The notes: a model not told the origin generated them from the sequence alone. Shown: positions 46,951-58,633, counted from the first letter of the stretch. The stretch: DNA of 64,000 bases from Siphonodentalium dalli (GCA_032622095.1 CP136068.1:54708025-54772024), one strand, 5' to 3'. Made by a program: numbers and translations.

Positions 46951-49900
46951 CTAACAAATATAGTCCTGAAGATGAGCTGGTCTACCACGAACTCTAGCTG
47001 GGTACCATCTATGCGGTGAAATTTTTAACAACCGATGGATGTATTGACATAGGCACCGATGAAGAACTATATACTTTCTGCACTTTCTTCGTCCCCAATA
47101 TCCCAATCGTCTTCTGTTGGAAATGGTTCTTTGGCAATGGAGACAGCTTTGAAGTGAGAGCTATTCCTAGCTGTCACTTCCTGTCCTCTCTGAACCACCA
47201 ACATAGACCCCTTCTTTTGTTCAACTTTAAAATGTTTTGGATCATAATATGGAACTAACTTATTTCCCCTTTTGTTCTTTTGTTCCCCTCCAACATCTAT
47301 GTGTGAAGTTTTAATAGCTCGTCGAGCTTCTGCATACTGCTTCATTTTACATTTAGATAAATCATCCCTGGAAGCAATATCACGTTTAACTGTAGGCACA
47401 GTTGAGATTTGTGGCAATTTAGTTTTTACCAACCTACGAAACAAGATTTCGGCAGGAGGTGCCCCTGTAGAGCAATGAGGTGTACTACGGTAATTTCTCA
47501 AAAATGAGTATAATGCTTGCTTCCATGGACAATCCTCCAAATGTGCTGTTTGGCACACTTTCTTTAGCACTTCCATAAAGGACTCAACCTCACCGTTTGC
47601 TTCTGGCCATAATGGCGGTACTTTACGATGGAAAAACCCTAAGCCACTAGCAAATTTGTAAAACTCTTCACTTTGAAAGGGTGACCCATTGTCAGTACGA
47701 ACAATTGAAGGAATTCCATGAGTAGCAAAAACTTTATCAAGTTTAGGAATAACTTCTCGAGCAGATGTACCACTTCAAATTTCTACTTCTGGGAACCTGC
47801 TACAATCGTCAATGATGACTAACATATACTGACCGCATGGTAGAGGTCCAAACATATCAACACTTATTTCAGACCAGACTTCAGAAGGGAATTTTGTCAT
47901 CTGTAAAGGTTCACGAGTTGTTATTTTCACAACTGATTGGCATGGACAACATTTTTGTACATAATTTCAACAAGTTTATCAATACTGAGGAACCAGACTT
48001 TTTCTCTGAGAAGAGATTTTGTCTTATTTATCCCCTGGTGACCCTCATGGGCGAGAGATACAGCCTTTGAATGCAGAGAACTGGGCAGAACAATTTTACT
48101 ACATTTCAAGAGAACCGAGTCCTTATAAGTAGAAAGTTGGTCATGAATTTTATGAAATGGAGCCAAGTCACCTACTGCTTTGTGCCATTCACCAGAGTGG
48201 CACAACTCAATGATCTGATTTAAAATAGGGTCCTTTATGGTTTCCAATTGAATTTCATCAAGTGTTAAAGCTTTTGGTATAGCGTTTAGAACAATTTCAT
48301 TGATGTATTCTTCTGTCCGACTGACAGGCGTTGCGGTGATTTTAAGAGGATGCCTGGACATGTAATCTGAACCTTTCTTATATTCAAGTGAGTAATTATA
48401 TACTTGAAGACGAAGAGACAATCTTTCTAATCTTGCCGGCAATTGGGTCTTAGTTTTGCCAAATAAACCCAACAGTGGTTTATGGTCTGTGAAAACTGTC
48501 ACATGCTGTCCTATGACATACAAGTGGAAATGCTCAAGCGACCATATAATTGCGAGTCCTTCGCGTTAATTCTAACTGCATGGCTGTATCTCTGCTCCGT
48601 GGGGGTCAACGACCTAATTCCGTAAGCAATAATATTATTATGTTGCACCAGGATGCCAGCGACTCCTACAGGAGATGCGTCCACAAACAATTGAGTAGAC
48701 ATAGTTAAATCAAAATATGATAGTGTTGGCAACACATGTCTTAACTTCAGAAAATGCCTGTTCGTATGCTGGAGTCCAGTGAAACTGAACATCCTTATGT
48801 GTTAACTCTCGTAACGGAGCAGTGAGCGTGGAAAATTTTGGTATAAACCGAGCACAGAAATTAAGCATCCCCAAGACACTTTGAACTTCCTGACGGGACT
48901 TTGGACTTTCTAACTGCTGAAAAGCCTCTATTTTCTTTTTATCCATAGACATACCATTAGCTGAGAAGTGCAGACCATAACAATGTATGGATGTTTGTTT
49001 GAAAGAACATTTTTTCAAATTAATTATTAACCCATTCTTTTTGAGACACTCAAATGTGTCTTATGAGTCTCAGTGCGTGAAAATAACAAATTGTCATCAG
49101 ACATATTAATTGCTCCAGGAACTGACTCCAGCACTTGTTGAACTAATTTCTGACATATTTCGGATGCGGTGTTTATTCCAAAGAATAAACGCTTGTATCT
49201 GAATAATCCCATGTGTGTGGCAAAGGTGGTTATCTCCCTTGAATCTTCATCAAGAACAAATTGATGAAATGCTTTTCTCAAATCAATTTTGGAAAAAACC
49301 TTGGCCCCATTTAACCTGTGCACAATGTCATCCAAAGTTGGTGTGACATGCCGTTCTCGTTTAATAGCTGTATTAGGGGCACGCATGTCCACACAAATTC
49401 TAACATTATCTGGGGCACTAGGTTTGGGGACCACAACAATGGGGGCGACCCAGTTTGTAGGTTTGTGCACCTTCTCAGTGATGTCATCTTCAAGCAGATG
49501 ATTTAATTATGTTTCAACTTTACATCTTGTATGGAAAGGAATGCGTCTACACTGCTGCACAATAGGTTGCACTCCTTTATCAACTGTTAACTTGACTGTT
49601 GCTTGTGGAAATTTGCCCACACCTTGACACACAGAGGGGTTATTCTGCAAATATTGAACAATCTTGAAACATGATTTGGAATAGCTATTAATAGGTGGTG
49701 AATTTGTAACAATGTTCATAACATCTTTTGAAGAATGTGTATCACCCACAATAACATCTGATTCATATGTAATAATCTGATGATTATTGACAATAAAATC
49801 ATCAACTTTGCATTCATGTGTCATACATGTATCAACTTTATTTTAAATATACCATTCATGTTTTAAAACAGACTTGTCTGCAATATGCGAGTCAGATACT

Positions 49901-51368
49901 CGTTCTTTGTTAGTGACACATGGAAGATCAGTATAACATGTTGGTTCAGAACCTCTGCCGTGTGTTATAATGTAGTTTTTGTTTACATTGTGCTCGGAGT
50001 CTTGAAATACTTTAATAAGACCCAATTTCTGAGAAGCTTCACAACTTAAAAGAGATGATCTTCCATGATTACTAACATAAATTGTCTAATTTATTGAGAT
50101 TTGGTTGAATGAAATAACAGTCAAATTTTCCACCAATCATGAGTTCATTATAGCCATAAGCATTAATGCGTTTGGAAGTGACACCCATTTTTGGTTTTGG
50201 TGACATGCTTTGGCAAATTTGTAGCGACTTCAAACTGCATGTGGCGCCTGAGTCAGCGATAACTGCTAACTTCAGATGTGTTCACTTTTACGTTGAAGAC
50301 CGGTTGCTTGACAATGTGTTCTGGCAAAACTGGTATTATACCCCATGAAAAAACGTACTCATCCATGATCCGAGTAAGAGTCAATGATCACGCTGTTAGC
50401 ACGCCCACGTCTACTAGTAACTCGGCGCCCACGTCCACGAGAGTAGCTACCACCGGTGTACCTTGAGTTTGAAGCATGTCTGCCCTCCGAATAATTCTGT
50501 TGGTACGAATTTCGATTCCTGTAAGTGTTTCCTGGTCCGGGTCGTGACCTCATGTTTCGATTCATTCCGTGAAACCTGGTAAAATGTCTCCCAAAACAAA
50601 TTCCATATTCAGTATTGAACGCAGCTCATGTTTGTCTGCCCCCTGGGTGGGGCCAACTTTCACCACAACTGAAACACAGTTGACTTGTGTGCACTTCTTG
50701 AATATTTTCTGTTACGTTTCCACGATCCGGTACGTTCCCACGATCTGTTACGACCCCACGCTGTGCATGTACTGGATGCACTTACTGAATATTCTCTGTT
50801 AGACCTTCACGCATGTTTTTGCTGTGTGAGTCAGTCAGTTCCAATGATCGAGCGTATTCAATGAGTCGATCAAAGGTCATTTCTGGATCACTCAAACCCC
50901 TTTTTGTAACCTTATCATTTGCACTCCCTGAAATTATTTGGGATTTTATTTCAACCTGGTTTTCAGCGAAACCACAGGTTTGCGCAATTTAAGCTGTTGA
51001 AGCCGCGAATGAAACTGGCTAATTGTCTCTGAATCATTTTGTGTGACGTGTCTGAACGAATAGCGATTATATTCAACATTCTGTTTCGGATTAAAGTAGT
51101 CTGTGATGCTTTTAACAGCAAATTCGAACACATCTGACATATTTCCAGCTTCGTCTGCCTGTGGAGCAATGTTTAGATTCTCAAAAACATCATTTAAATC
51201 GTTTCCCGCAACATCAGCACTTATTTTCTCATCGAGTTGTCGATTTCGTAAGCCACGAAAATATTGTCATTCAAACGCCTTATCCATTTTTCCCCATCTT
51301 ATAGCGACTCCGTCTGACGCACAATCGAACTGGGGATAAATTATATTGGATCCCATACTCATCGCCAT
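46951..51368 (-). pseudogene. Ty3/Gypsy retrotransposon remnant (gag-pol), inactivated
   Basis: Reading from the right on the minus strand: a Gag-like ORF starts near 51368 (an early stop interrupts it) and includes AVKSITDYFNPKQNVEYNRY. A basic Gly/Arg/Ser tract (about 50359-50565) may correspond to the nucleic-acid-binding part. The protease motif DSGAT is at 50240-50254. Reverse transcriptase blocks include WVAPIVVVPKPSAPDNVRIC and the catalytic-site variant MSDDNLLF near 49090. RNase H has VFTDHKPLLGLF near 48480. Integrase has a GHQGINKTKSLL zinc-binding part, SVDMFGPLP, RTDNGSPF and ANGEVE (D-D-E triad), ending HLQDYIC at 46951. Stops and frameshifts occur between almost all blocks, so it is dead. 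No long terminal repeats were recognised, so the outer borders are approximate. Confidence 0.9.
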
Positions 51369-51552
51369 TGTGATAACCCAGGATTGTGTAGATTAAAGAA
51401 GAGATTATTATACGGACATATATTGTATTTTCTTGCACATCTCGTTATACATACGTCATACCTCAAACCGGTACCGGAACCGGTGCACCCAAATACTTGC
51501 CCGGAGAATTACTCCATTACACATTTAGGCGACTTTGTGTTATTCTTTGTAG

Positions 51553-51791
51553 GGACACAAGTCCTCTGATTTGGCTCGGGGCGACAGATCAAGTGACACA
51601 GGGCACATGGTTATGGAATGACGGCTCAAATTTAACCTTTAATTACTGGGCTGCAGGACAGCCAAACAATTATAACAACATGGAAGATTGTGTTTACATG
51701 AATGCTGTTTGGAATAATAACACATGGGATGATGTGTATTGTCATTATTACAACTACTATGCTTTTGTCTGTAAAAAACCCATAACAGCAA
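51553..51791 (+). CDS. Mosaic extracellular protein, exon 10 (C-type lectin domain, C-terminal half)
   Basis: The acceptor is gttattctttgtag; the first base completes the Arg codon from exon 9. It encodes SPLIWLGATDQVTQGTWLWN, then NYWAAGQPNNYNNMEDCVYM, then NNTWDDVYCHYYNYYAFVCK. These are the lectin landmarks: WIGL-like core (IWLGATD), the second-half Cys pair plus the final Cys, the long-loop calcium-site motif (QPN, where QPD prefers galactose and EPN mannose), and the W-D-D motif corresponding to WND. Calcium-dependent sugar binding is therefore plausible; the QPN variant leaves specificity open. The donor gtgagt is strong, phase 1. GSNLT and NNNTW supply potential glycosylation sites. 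Confidence 0.95.
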
Positions 51792-52522
51792 GTGAGTACA
51801 AATATTCCATATTTCATCACAACTTTTATCCATGGCAAAACATGAAAAATGAATAGTAAATTGTGGAGTACTGCGGTAAATAGTTTTTGTGTGAAGGCTC
51901 TTTCAGGCATGGTGCTTTGGTTAGTGATTAATTTTCTGGAAATTTAAATTATTGTGGTCTATTGACATGAATTTGTTTTGAAATATGCAACTTATGTTCA
52001 ATCAAGCTGCTTTGCACAAAGGTAATGTTTTATGTCTTTGAGATCTTGTGGTCTTGATGAATCATGATATATGTGTCAGAAGAAATGGCAGCATTTCACA
52101 TATTATTATACATTGCACGATCGACATTAGTTCACAAACAGTTGAGACCCTTGGCGATGTTCTGGGAATACATATTGTCATATTGAGAAGAACTGCAAGG
52201 ATTGTTAAATGTGTGAAATATATGTTGGCCTTTTGCAAGCTACGGTATCTGCTCATAACCAACAGTATTTGGAATTAATTGTTCTTTACTCGGTTATGAT
52301 TTATTATGGACATTTTTGCAGTAGATATTTATAACACGTGAATCTTATTCCCTGTATATTTTAATGATTTTGAAATGCTTGCATGTTTTAGATGTGCGCG
52401 ATCATGTTTGACACTATAGTTAGCATGGAGTGCTGCATTGGAATCAAGATAATCTGACGTGATTGTGAATTTTTGTAATGGCCTTATTTAAAGATTATCT
52501 CAGTCTCTTTTGCTTTAAACAG
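51792..52522. other. Intron 10, nothing recognised
   Basis: A short AT-rich intron with no repeat or gene recognised. Small open frames on both strands have no supporting features. Confidence 0.7.
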
Positions 52523-52657
52523 ACAGGATTCTATGTGCTGATCAGATTGATACGTGTGATGAGACAATCCGCCTTAATCCAGATGCATGTTCGCTATATT
52601 ATAGCTTCGCTAATCAAGTGTGTGCGATGTCATGCCAGAGATGTGGATGGGCACCAA
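52523..52657 (+). CDS. Mosaic extracellular protein, exon 11 (ShKT module 2)
   Basis: The acceptor tgctttaaacag and donor gtaagt bound a phase 1-1 exon. It encodes RILCADQIDTCDETIRLN, then PDACSLYYSFANQVCAMSCQ and RCGW. Six cysteines in order C-x6-C-x9-C-x9-C-x3-C-x2-C match the complete ShKT signature (C-x-D at the start, C-x3-C-x2-C at the end). The module is a compact disulfide knot found in many secreted proteins. With exon 7 it gives two such modules flanking the sushi plus lectin unit. The Arg-Ile at the beginning follows the lectin domain directly through the shared Asn codon. Confidence 0.9.
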
Positions 52658-53963
52658 GTAAGTGAATCATGACTTTAGAATCCATGAAATTAATACCCTG
52701 ACAGACAATATTTGAACCATTTGACACACAGGAACAGCGCAGCCAGGCCTTCCTTTAGGTGTGTCTTGGTGCCATGGGTTATTAAGACAATTTCAAGTCT
52801 TAATAATACTTGTATTACTAGTATTATCGCCATTTAATATATTAATATAGTCCATGGGCTGGTAGGACCCATTGCGAACCCCCCCCCCCCCCACTTAACT
52901 TCTTTGGTATTTTCATGTAGACCCTAATGTGAATTGTTTAGGAAAAATGATGTTAACAGCGAATATTTTGGGTCCCAGTGTACCTACTGGGTCAAAGTTT
53001 ATCCATACTTAGTTACCATTTTTGTCTGATTATAATGGGGTGGGGGAAAACGGTAATCCCATACAAGTGATTGGATTTTAACAGGTGTCATTGTGTAGGT
53101 ATTTGAACATTCTATCCTATGCTAGCAAAAAAATGATTTTGTCATTGATGACGTCTCCAGAGGTAAAAATGTCACGAAAATGCGATGAAATCACAAATAT
53201 TAGTCTGGGAGCTGATAGGGTACCCCTGCACCCCTCACCACAGGACTTAACTTCACCCCACTAATTTTCTTCATTATTATGTCCCTTAACTTTTAAGTGA
53301 TGTTAACACGAAAACAAAAAGTGGCTGCGTAGACACCAGACAAGATGGCGTCCAACATTTTAAGGCAATATAAGTGGGTGCGATACAAATTATAAGTGAG
53401 AAAATTTTGACAAAAGTATACAATGTATGTATTGCGAAGCTAAAACATAATGCTACTTTTTAGTGCAAAATTGGAAAATCCTCACCAAGATGGCCGATGG
53501 AAGTGGAAAATATAACTAGTTCTCACTAGTCATCACTCACAAACTCAGCTGAAATAACACAAAGAGATCTTAAAAACATAACATTTGTGCAATGATATGC
53601 TTTTCTGCTTCATTTCCAGTAGAAACCATCTTTTTGTGGCAAGGACGGCCATTTTGATCACCATCTTTGTTCTCAAATTCCTCGAGGCTGCCAGCTAATC
53701 AGCCGGTGGATTCTTCAGAATGGTGCCCTTGACCAACGGGATCTGCTGAGAAAAAAAACTTTATAATCTAAAACATGCATTTGTGCCTTGGCGGCCGGAC
53801 AATGCATTATTTATTGTATTACTAAAACATTTCAACTTGCTGCATTCCTTATCGCTGCATTGACTGTAATGGATGACATTATCCCATTTCCAAGTTGAGC
53901 TACAATGTCATTGACACTTTCATTTTAACAGTTTGATTGAAATTCACTAACTATTTCTTCCAG
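52658..53963. other. Intron 11, nothing recognised apart from a C-run
   Basis: A run of 14 C's at about 52880-52893 and a few purine-rich tracts. 53000-53760 has the look of worn repeat sequence (several short phrases such as atggcg..caaca and caagatggccg recur), but no family was recognised. Confidence 0.6.
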
Positions 53964-54140
53964 CATGTAATGTGACCATACCATTTGGGAATGTTACAAT
54001 AAGCAGTATAGTTACAGACCTCAGCACAGGATCTCACATCCAGTATAATTGCTTCAACAATTATGTTCATATAAGCGGAGACTTGAAGCGGGCATGCATG
54101 AAATGTGGACAGCTCACAGGGGAAATGCCCTACTGTATTG
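53964..54140 (+). CDS. Mosaic extracellular protein, exon 12 (sushi/CCP domain 2)
   Basis: The acceptor ctatttcttccag and a gtagtt donor bound a phase 1-1 exon. It encodes TCNVTIPFGNVTISSIV, then GSHIQYNCFNNYVHISGD, then RACMKCGQLTGEMPYCIG: four cysteines in CCP spacing with the Y-x-C strand, but the conserved Trp before the last Cys is replaced (GEMPYC) and there is an extra Cys in CMKC. It is therefore a divergent sushi domain, more so than exon 8. Two NVT sequons suggest glycosylation. CCP is inferred from length, phase and Cys pattern. Confidence 0.85.
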
Positions 54141-54726
54141 GTAGTTATATAATACTCATTAGATTAACTTTGTATGAGATATTTTGTATTATTCCTCTAT
54201 CTATTTCAACATTTCTGAGGTTTAGATTCCAGAAAATCAACTTCAAGTATTGTTGGGCTATTACTCTCTTTATCATGTTGGCCTACTAGATCATACTCAA
54301 TTTGTTACCGTATTTCTGTTGATGAGCCATTGATTGAATGCATTGACGTTCTATGTCCATGGTGCATCACTGATGTTACATATGTTAATCCTTTGAATTC
54401 CGTATCAGTATCCCGTGAAATTAGGTCACCGGAAGTTGGGAACTGTTCGTTTGAAGCGTAATCCATATGTTTTTGTTCGATAATTAAACTGTTAAGACTT
54501 ATTACGAAAGATTTGTTTTGTATTATTACGCGTTTGTGCGAATCACCCGCAAATTCAACAAAAGATAGTTCCTCGACCTTGGCCTTAAATTGGGAGTTTC
54601 GGGTGATGACTGGGAATGTTCAATGAAGTACCTTTGCCCGGGTGATGACATGGGATGGTGTAACGAAGTAGTTTTGCCCTTTGTGACAGGGGATGAACCA
54701 AAAATGTGTCTTATAATAAACGCTTT

Positions 54727-54866
54727 ATCGGTACAGTGAAGTGATATGGGCTGCAGTATCACGTCTCGTTGACGATGTCAGATCGCCACATCAAACTCGC
54801 TGCCTGTCGGCGATCTGACATCAACTCGGCGTGATACTGCAGCCCATATCACTTCACTGTACCGAT
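54727..54866. repeat. Long hairpin, about 58-bp arms
   Basis: The outer 37 bases of the arms (atcggtacagtgaagtgata onward to agtatcacg) are exact inverse complements; the inner part (gatgtcagatcgcc / ggcgatctgacatc) also pairs, with a small bulge between. The loop is about 20 bases. This is the best palindrome of the window. Confidence 0.93.
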
Positions 54867-54937
54867 AATGTGTATTTACAGCAGTCACATACTATCTTTT
54901 CAGACGATGATCTGAGTTTACCATTACATGCATAACA

Positions 54938-55017
54938 TCATGTTAGGCTCAGCGAGATTAATATCGGACTGGGCTGATACCTTGTCTGATATTAATCTCA
55001 CTTTGCCTCACATGACA
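54938..55017. repeat. Hairpin, about 28-bp arms
   Basis: catgttaggctcagcgagat then taatatc on the left pairs with gatattaatctcactttgcc then tcacatg on the right with a few mismatches. Spacer about 20 bases. It lies 70 bases after the previous hairpin. Confidence 0.85.
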
Positions 55018-55568
55018 CCAATTGTCCTGTAACTTATAATATACATGTCAAATAAAAATATTATATATTAGTGAGACAGCTATATTTTATTTCCACAAGA
55101 AGTCCGTGCAACAGTTTTCTGTTACATGCATCCGTTGCTCATCTTTCTTATAATCCATTTTACATGTGACCGGTGCTCAAGCGAAACAAGTTGTGTGGAT
55201 GTTATAAGGTTACTGATCAACTAATTGTATAAATATTCATATCATTGTAAATTTTTTAACAAGAATTTTTTTTAATTATTTCATTGAAAAATATGCTTAA
55301 GCAGTCAACAGAGCTGTTTGTTTATGAAACTCAGATATTCTTTTGGCAAATGAGAATATTTACCTCCCCCCTTGTCAATTTTGGTGAGGAACAACTGTAT
55401 ATTCCGGCCATGTCTGAACATTCAGATAGAGAAATCTATTGGCATCTATTTTTCTGTTGTATAAACAGACCTCTATAAACCCAGTTAATTCTCTAAATGG
55501 AATCCATTTCCTCATTCAAACTCGGCCACCCTTTAAGCTGATTTTTACATGGAAACAATATTTTTCAG

Positions 55569-55782
55569 CTTTACAACAGAGTATATGGCCAAGTAACCAG
55601 GTATCTATACAGAGGAGAAGTCTAGATTCATGGCCGCTGTGGGCATTCACAGCTGACAATGAAAATATGATGATAACACGTCATGGTAAAGTTGTTGCCT
55701 GGCACTTTTACACTGGAAATGAAGGAACAATCACATTTCATATCTATAAAGTGTTGCTAAGACAACCAGATCGGTCAATGAT
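55569..55782 (+). CDS. Mosaic extracellular protein, exon 13 (beta-rich module, first part)
   Basis: The acceptor atatttttcag and donor gtaagt are strong; phase 1 in, phase 2 out. It encodes WPSNQVSIQRRSLDSWPLWA, then FTADNENMMITRHGKVVAWH and FYTGNEGTITFHIYKVLLRQ. There is a clear alternation of hydrophobic residues, with a repeated W-x-F/W-x-x-x-x-G type layout as in a jelly-roll beta-sandwich, and no cysteine. I know similar W-F-A..G-x-V-x-W-x-F sequences from invertebrate multi-domain extracellular proteins but cannot name a family with certainty. It continues directly in exon 14. Confidence 0.8.
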
Positions 55783-58341
55783 GTAAGTAACTTTGCAATC
55801 TAGAAGAAAGATTTTCTGGTATCAATGCCTAACTTCTCCATTCATTTCAAGATCCCAGGAAATTTCTAACATACATTTTGACAGAAAATTGTGAAAATTA
55901 TTCAATGAAACTTCAAGCCAGAAACATCACTATCAGGCCTCAGCCTAGGGGTTCAGAACAGGGAGACTTGAAGTCTCCCTCCAGGAAATTTAGGGAGACT
56001 TCATGAAATTTAGGGAGACTTCAGGGAGAAGTGGGGGAGACTACCAAAAATTGACAATTTTCAAATATCGCTTTATTTTATATTAAACATCAATAAAAAA
56101 TTTAAAAAGTTAAAATAAGAAATAAAACTAAACAATTTTGACTTTATCTGAAATTAGCGTAATTAATTGTTATTATACATTTAACAGTCTGAATCATGAT
56201 CAGATGTAGTTGGTGGACCCAACTAATCAAACATTCAGCCGTGCTCTGATAATTAACGTCAGATTTGCGGACTAGATCAGATGATGCATGTAACTTTTTA
56301 AGTTTAATTTGGTCACGGCTGTAATGTGGGTGTACGCTAAAATAAACAATAAGGACTAGCTAACAAAGGAGTTGCTAAAGCTTTTATTAATTAATGGCCT
56401 CCCTTAATTAATGCCAACATCACTGGTATAATCCGATTAAAGCAATAAACTTGACATTTATTTACGGAAGCGGAAGCGGTCTCTTCAAAAAGTGGGACGC
56501 GTTACCGAAACGAACTTCCGAACATATTCTGATAATTGCGTAATTGTTTTTATATCTGAAAAGCGGGACGGCGGTCTTTTAAGTTAATTAAAACATTTAT
56601 TTGTGACACTCACGATGGTCAGTAACAACACAGATGCGAACATATCGTGTTTTCAGCGTGTCAAAACATTCGTGATTAACATTCATTACCGCATAGCGAA
56701 CAAAGGCGACTGAATATCAACACAAAACATAGGTCATATTTTATTTTTTATTTTAAACACTTGGGTCTTTGTCTCTGAATCGTCTGTTTCTTTTTGGGAT
56801 GGCCGCCACAATTCATCTATATACGGACATGTCTGGGAAAAAAACTAGAAAAAAAATTAAGAAAAAATATCCCCCTAAAATTGAAGGCGACTTCGATTTC
56901 GCCTTAGAGCGACGATAGGGCGAAGTCAGCGACAGTAAGGCGACAATCTCGCCCGAGTCGCCTTGTGAGCTGAGGCCTGATCACTATGACAATTACTATT
57001 GCTTCAATATAACCTGTGGAATATAGACTGTGAATCAGAATTTCATGTATTTATCACCATATCCATAGAATGCAACAGAACAGAAATGATTAGAAGATAT
57101 TTGATTCTCCAGAAAATTCATTACTATTGTAACTTGCTAATTGTCTTGCTTAAATGATATTTACACAAAACATTTACAAATTTCAAATTGATAACAATTA
57201 AGACTAGTTTCTTCAGATAAAGTCAAAAAGTTTTAGATTTATTTTTTATTTTATCTTTTTATTGATGTTATAAATAAAACAATATTTGAAAATTAATAAG
57301 TGGTTATTATGTTTTTTTTCTTATGTCACTTCTCCCTGTTTTCAACCCCTGGCTTGGGCCCTGCATAGACTGGCATAGTAAACATGGGTTATTATACCTT
57401 CCCAGGTCCAGAAAATGTATGGAGAACTTTGTAATGCATATAAACTAATTTTGTCTGATATAAAGAATGACAAATTATGACATTGTCCTACCAGTACATA
57501 TAAGGATTACCTATATCGAATGATATATATATTAATAAGATTTTAATATCGGCACAATAATTTGTTACACCACGCAGAACTCTATATCCGATTCATATAT
57601 AAAAATACGGAAGATAACCACAGTCGAAATGAAAAGATAAAGTGTTCTTCAAAACTGTCATAGAAAGTCTTGATTCACTTAATCCGCTGACTAATTAGAG
57701 ACTATATATATATCGCAATGGATGATCGAGCATAAAACTTCAAATAATCATCATAAAAATGGCCAAAATACACTGCTTGTCAAACTGTAGTGCGCTCCAG
57801 TTTGCGTATCTTCTATCGCAATAGTATAGCAAGGGGGAAAACTATCTTGCAAGGTTACTTTCTTACTGTGCAAAAAACTTTGCAAAGGTCAAATATGCAA
57901 CTTCCAGCTGATCTTTTATCCAAATATTTCAACACATTTGGCCAATTTACTTGGGGGTTTGGACAGCCTGTGGTGACAATATGCATGATAGTTATCGTTG
58001 CCTATCATCTTTTGCTGAATACCCACACATACACCATTGTATTTAGCTCCTACTCTATATTTGAAACACAACTAATTTCCGTGTGATTGTTTCCTATTTT
58101 TGTGTTACCGGTTTACAACTACGGTGAAAATTTGAAATCCAAAATCGAAATAAAATGGTCCAACGCGGGCCATTTTTTTCGATGCGGCAATGCCTGAGAA
58201 TCAAAACAATTTTTGTTTGGCCTTATATATGCTTACTTTAAATGATTATGCTTACTTTTAAATCTGAACTTGTTCAAGAAATGTTCCCTGAGATTCTAGA
58301 AAGTTTTCTTATACTGGTCAAAATGACTTGTCTTTCTTCAG
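55783..58341. other. Intron 13, with a hAT-type element
   Basis: 55934-56978 is a hAT-type element. The rest is AT-rich. 57790-58086 has an open frame without domain features. Confidence 0.75.
55934..56978. mobile_element. hAT-type element with perfect 8-bp target duplication
   Basis: The ends CAGGCCTCAGC and GCTGAGGCCTG are exact inverse complements, and the flanking 8-mers at 55926-55933 and 56979-56986 are both atcactat. CAGG-type ends with an 8-bp duplication are the hAT hallmark. At 1045 bp without an intact ORF it is non-autonomous. The left part carries short tandem phrases (agggagact) and the right part gcgac-rich phrases. Confidence 0.92.
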
Positions 58342-58633
58342 GGTGGAAATAGTTGGTGCAACATCCATTAATGTGAAGTATGATCGGGAATATTATCATG
58401 AATTAAATGGGACGCAGCAGATTACTGTAGAACCAGGCTATTTGATTGGCCTAAACTTCGACATCGAAGCTGGCGTGTTGCAGTATGATTCATGTAGTGC
58501 CGATGTTAATCCAGAGGCACAGGATTGGAAATACGGATTCTTCTTCGATCCGGTGGGTGTTGGGCAGACATGGCTGTTCTCTCACTTCTCACCGTGTAGG
58601 ATTTACTCGGTGTCTGCTATCATTGGTCCTGTG
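58342..58633 (+). CDS. Mosaic extracellular protein, exon 14 (beta-rich module, second part)
   Basis: The acceptor tctttcttcag contributes one base that makes ATG with exon 13. The exon ends at a codon boundary before gtgagt. It encodes VEIVGATSINVKYDREYYHE, then QQITVEPGYLIGLNFDIEAG, then YGFFFDPVGVGQTWLFSHFS, then PCRIYSVSAIIGPV. The I-T-V-x-P-G-x-x-I-G-L-x-F segment is typical of a beta-sandwich that closes with a strand like R-I-Y-S-V-S-A. Two cysteines (DSCSAD and SPCRIY) could pair. Together with exon 13 the module is about 165 residues. NGT is a possible glycosylation site. Confidence 0.82.

Larger units (their letters stand above)
46149..51552. other. Intron 9, with donor-side microrepeats, a hAT-like MITE and a Gypsy element
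   Basis: It splits the lectin domain. In order: the hAT-like MITE (46168-46482), three copies of the exon-9 end with donor (46491-46640), about 300 bases with nothing recognised, the minus-strand Gypsy remnant (46951-51368), and about 180 bases leading to exon 10. Confidence 0.8.
54141..55568. other. Intron 12, with two foldback hairpins
   Basis: Hairpins at 54727-54866 and 54938-55017 are annotated separately. The remainder is AT-rich with no recognised gene. Confidence 0.7.

Noticed and set aside
46962-47020. Possible lectin exon right after exon 9
   Set aside because: An ag followed by tcctgaagatgagc has the right phase but soon meets a stop; it is the 3' end of the Gypsy integrase frame on the other strand.
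57790-58086. 98-codon open frame in intron 13
   Set aside because: No recognisable domain, no splice partners, and it lies between two well-joined exons.
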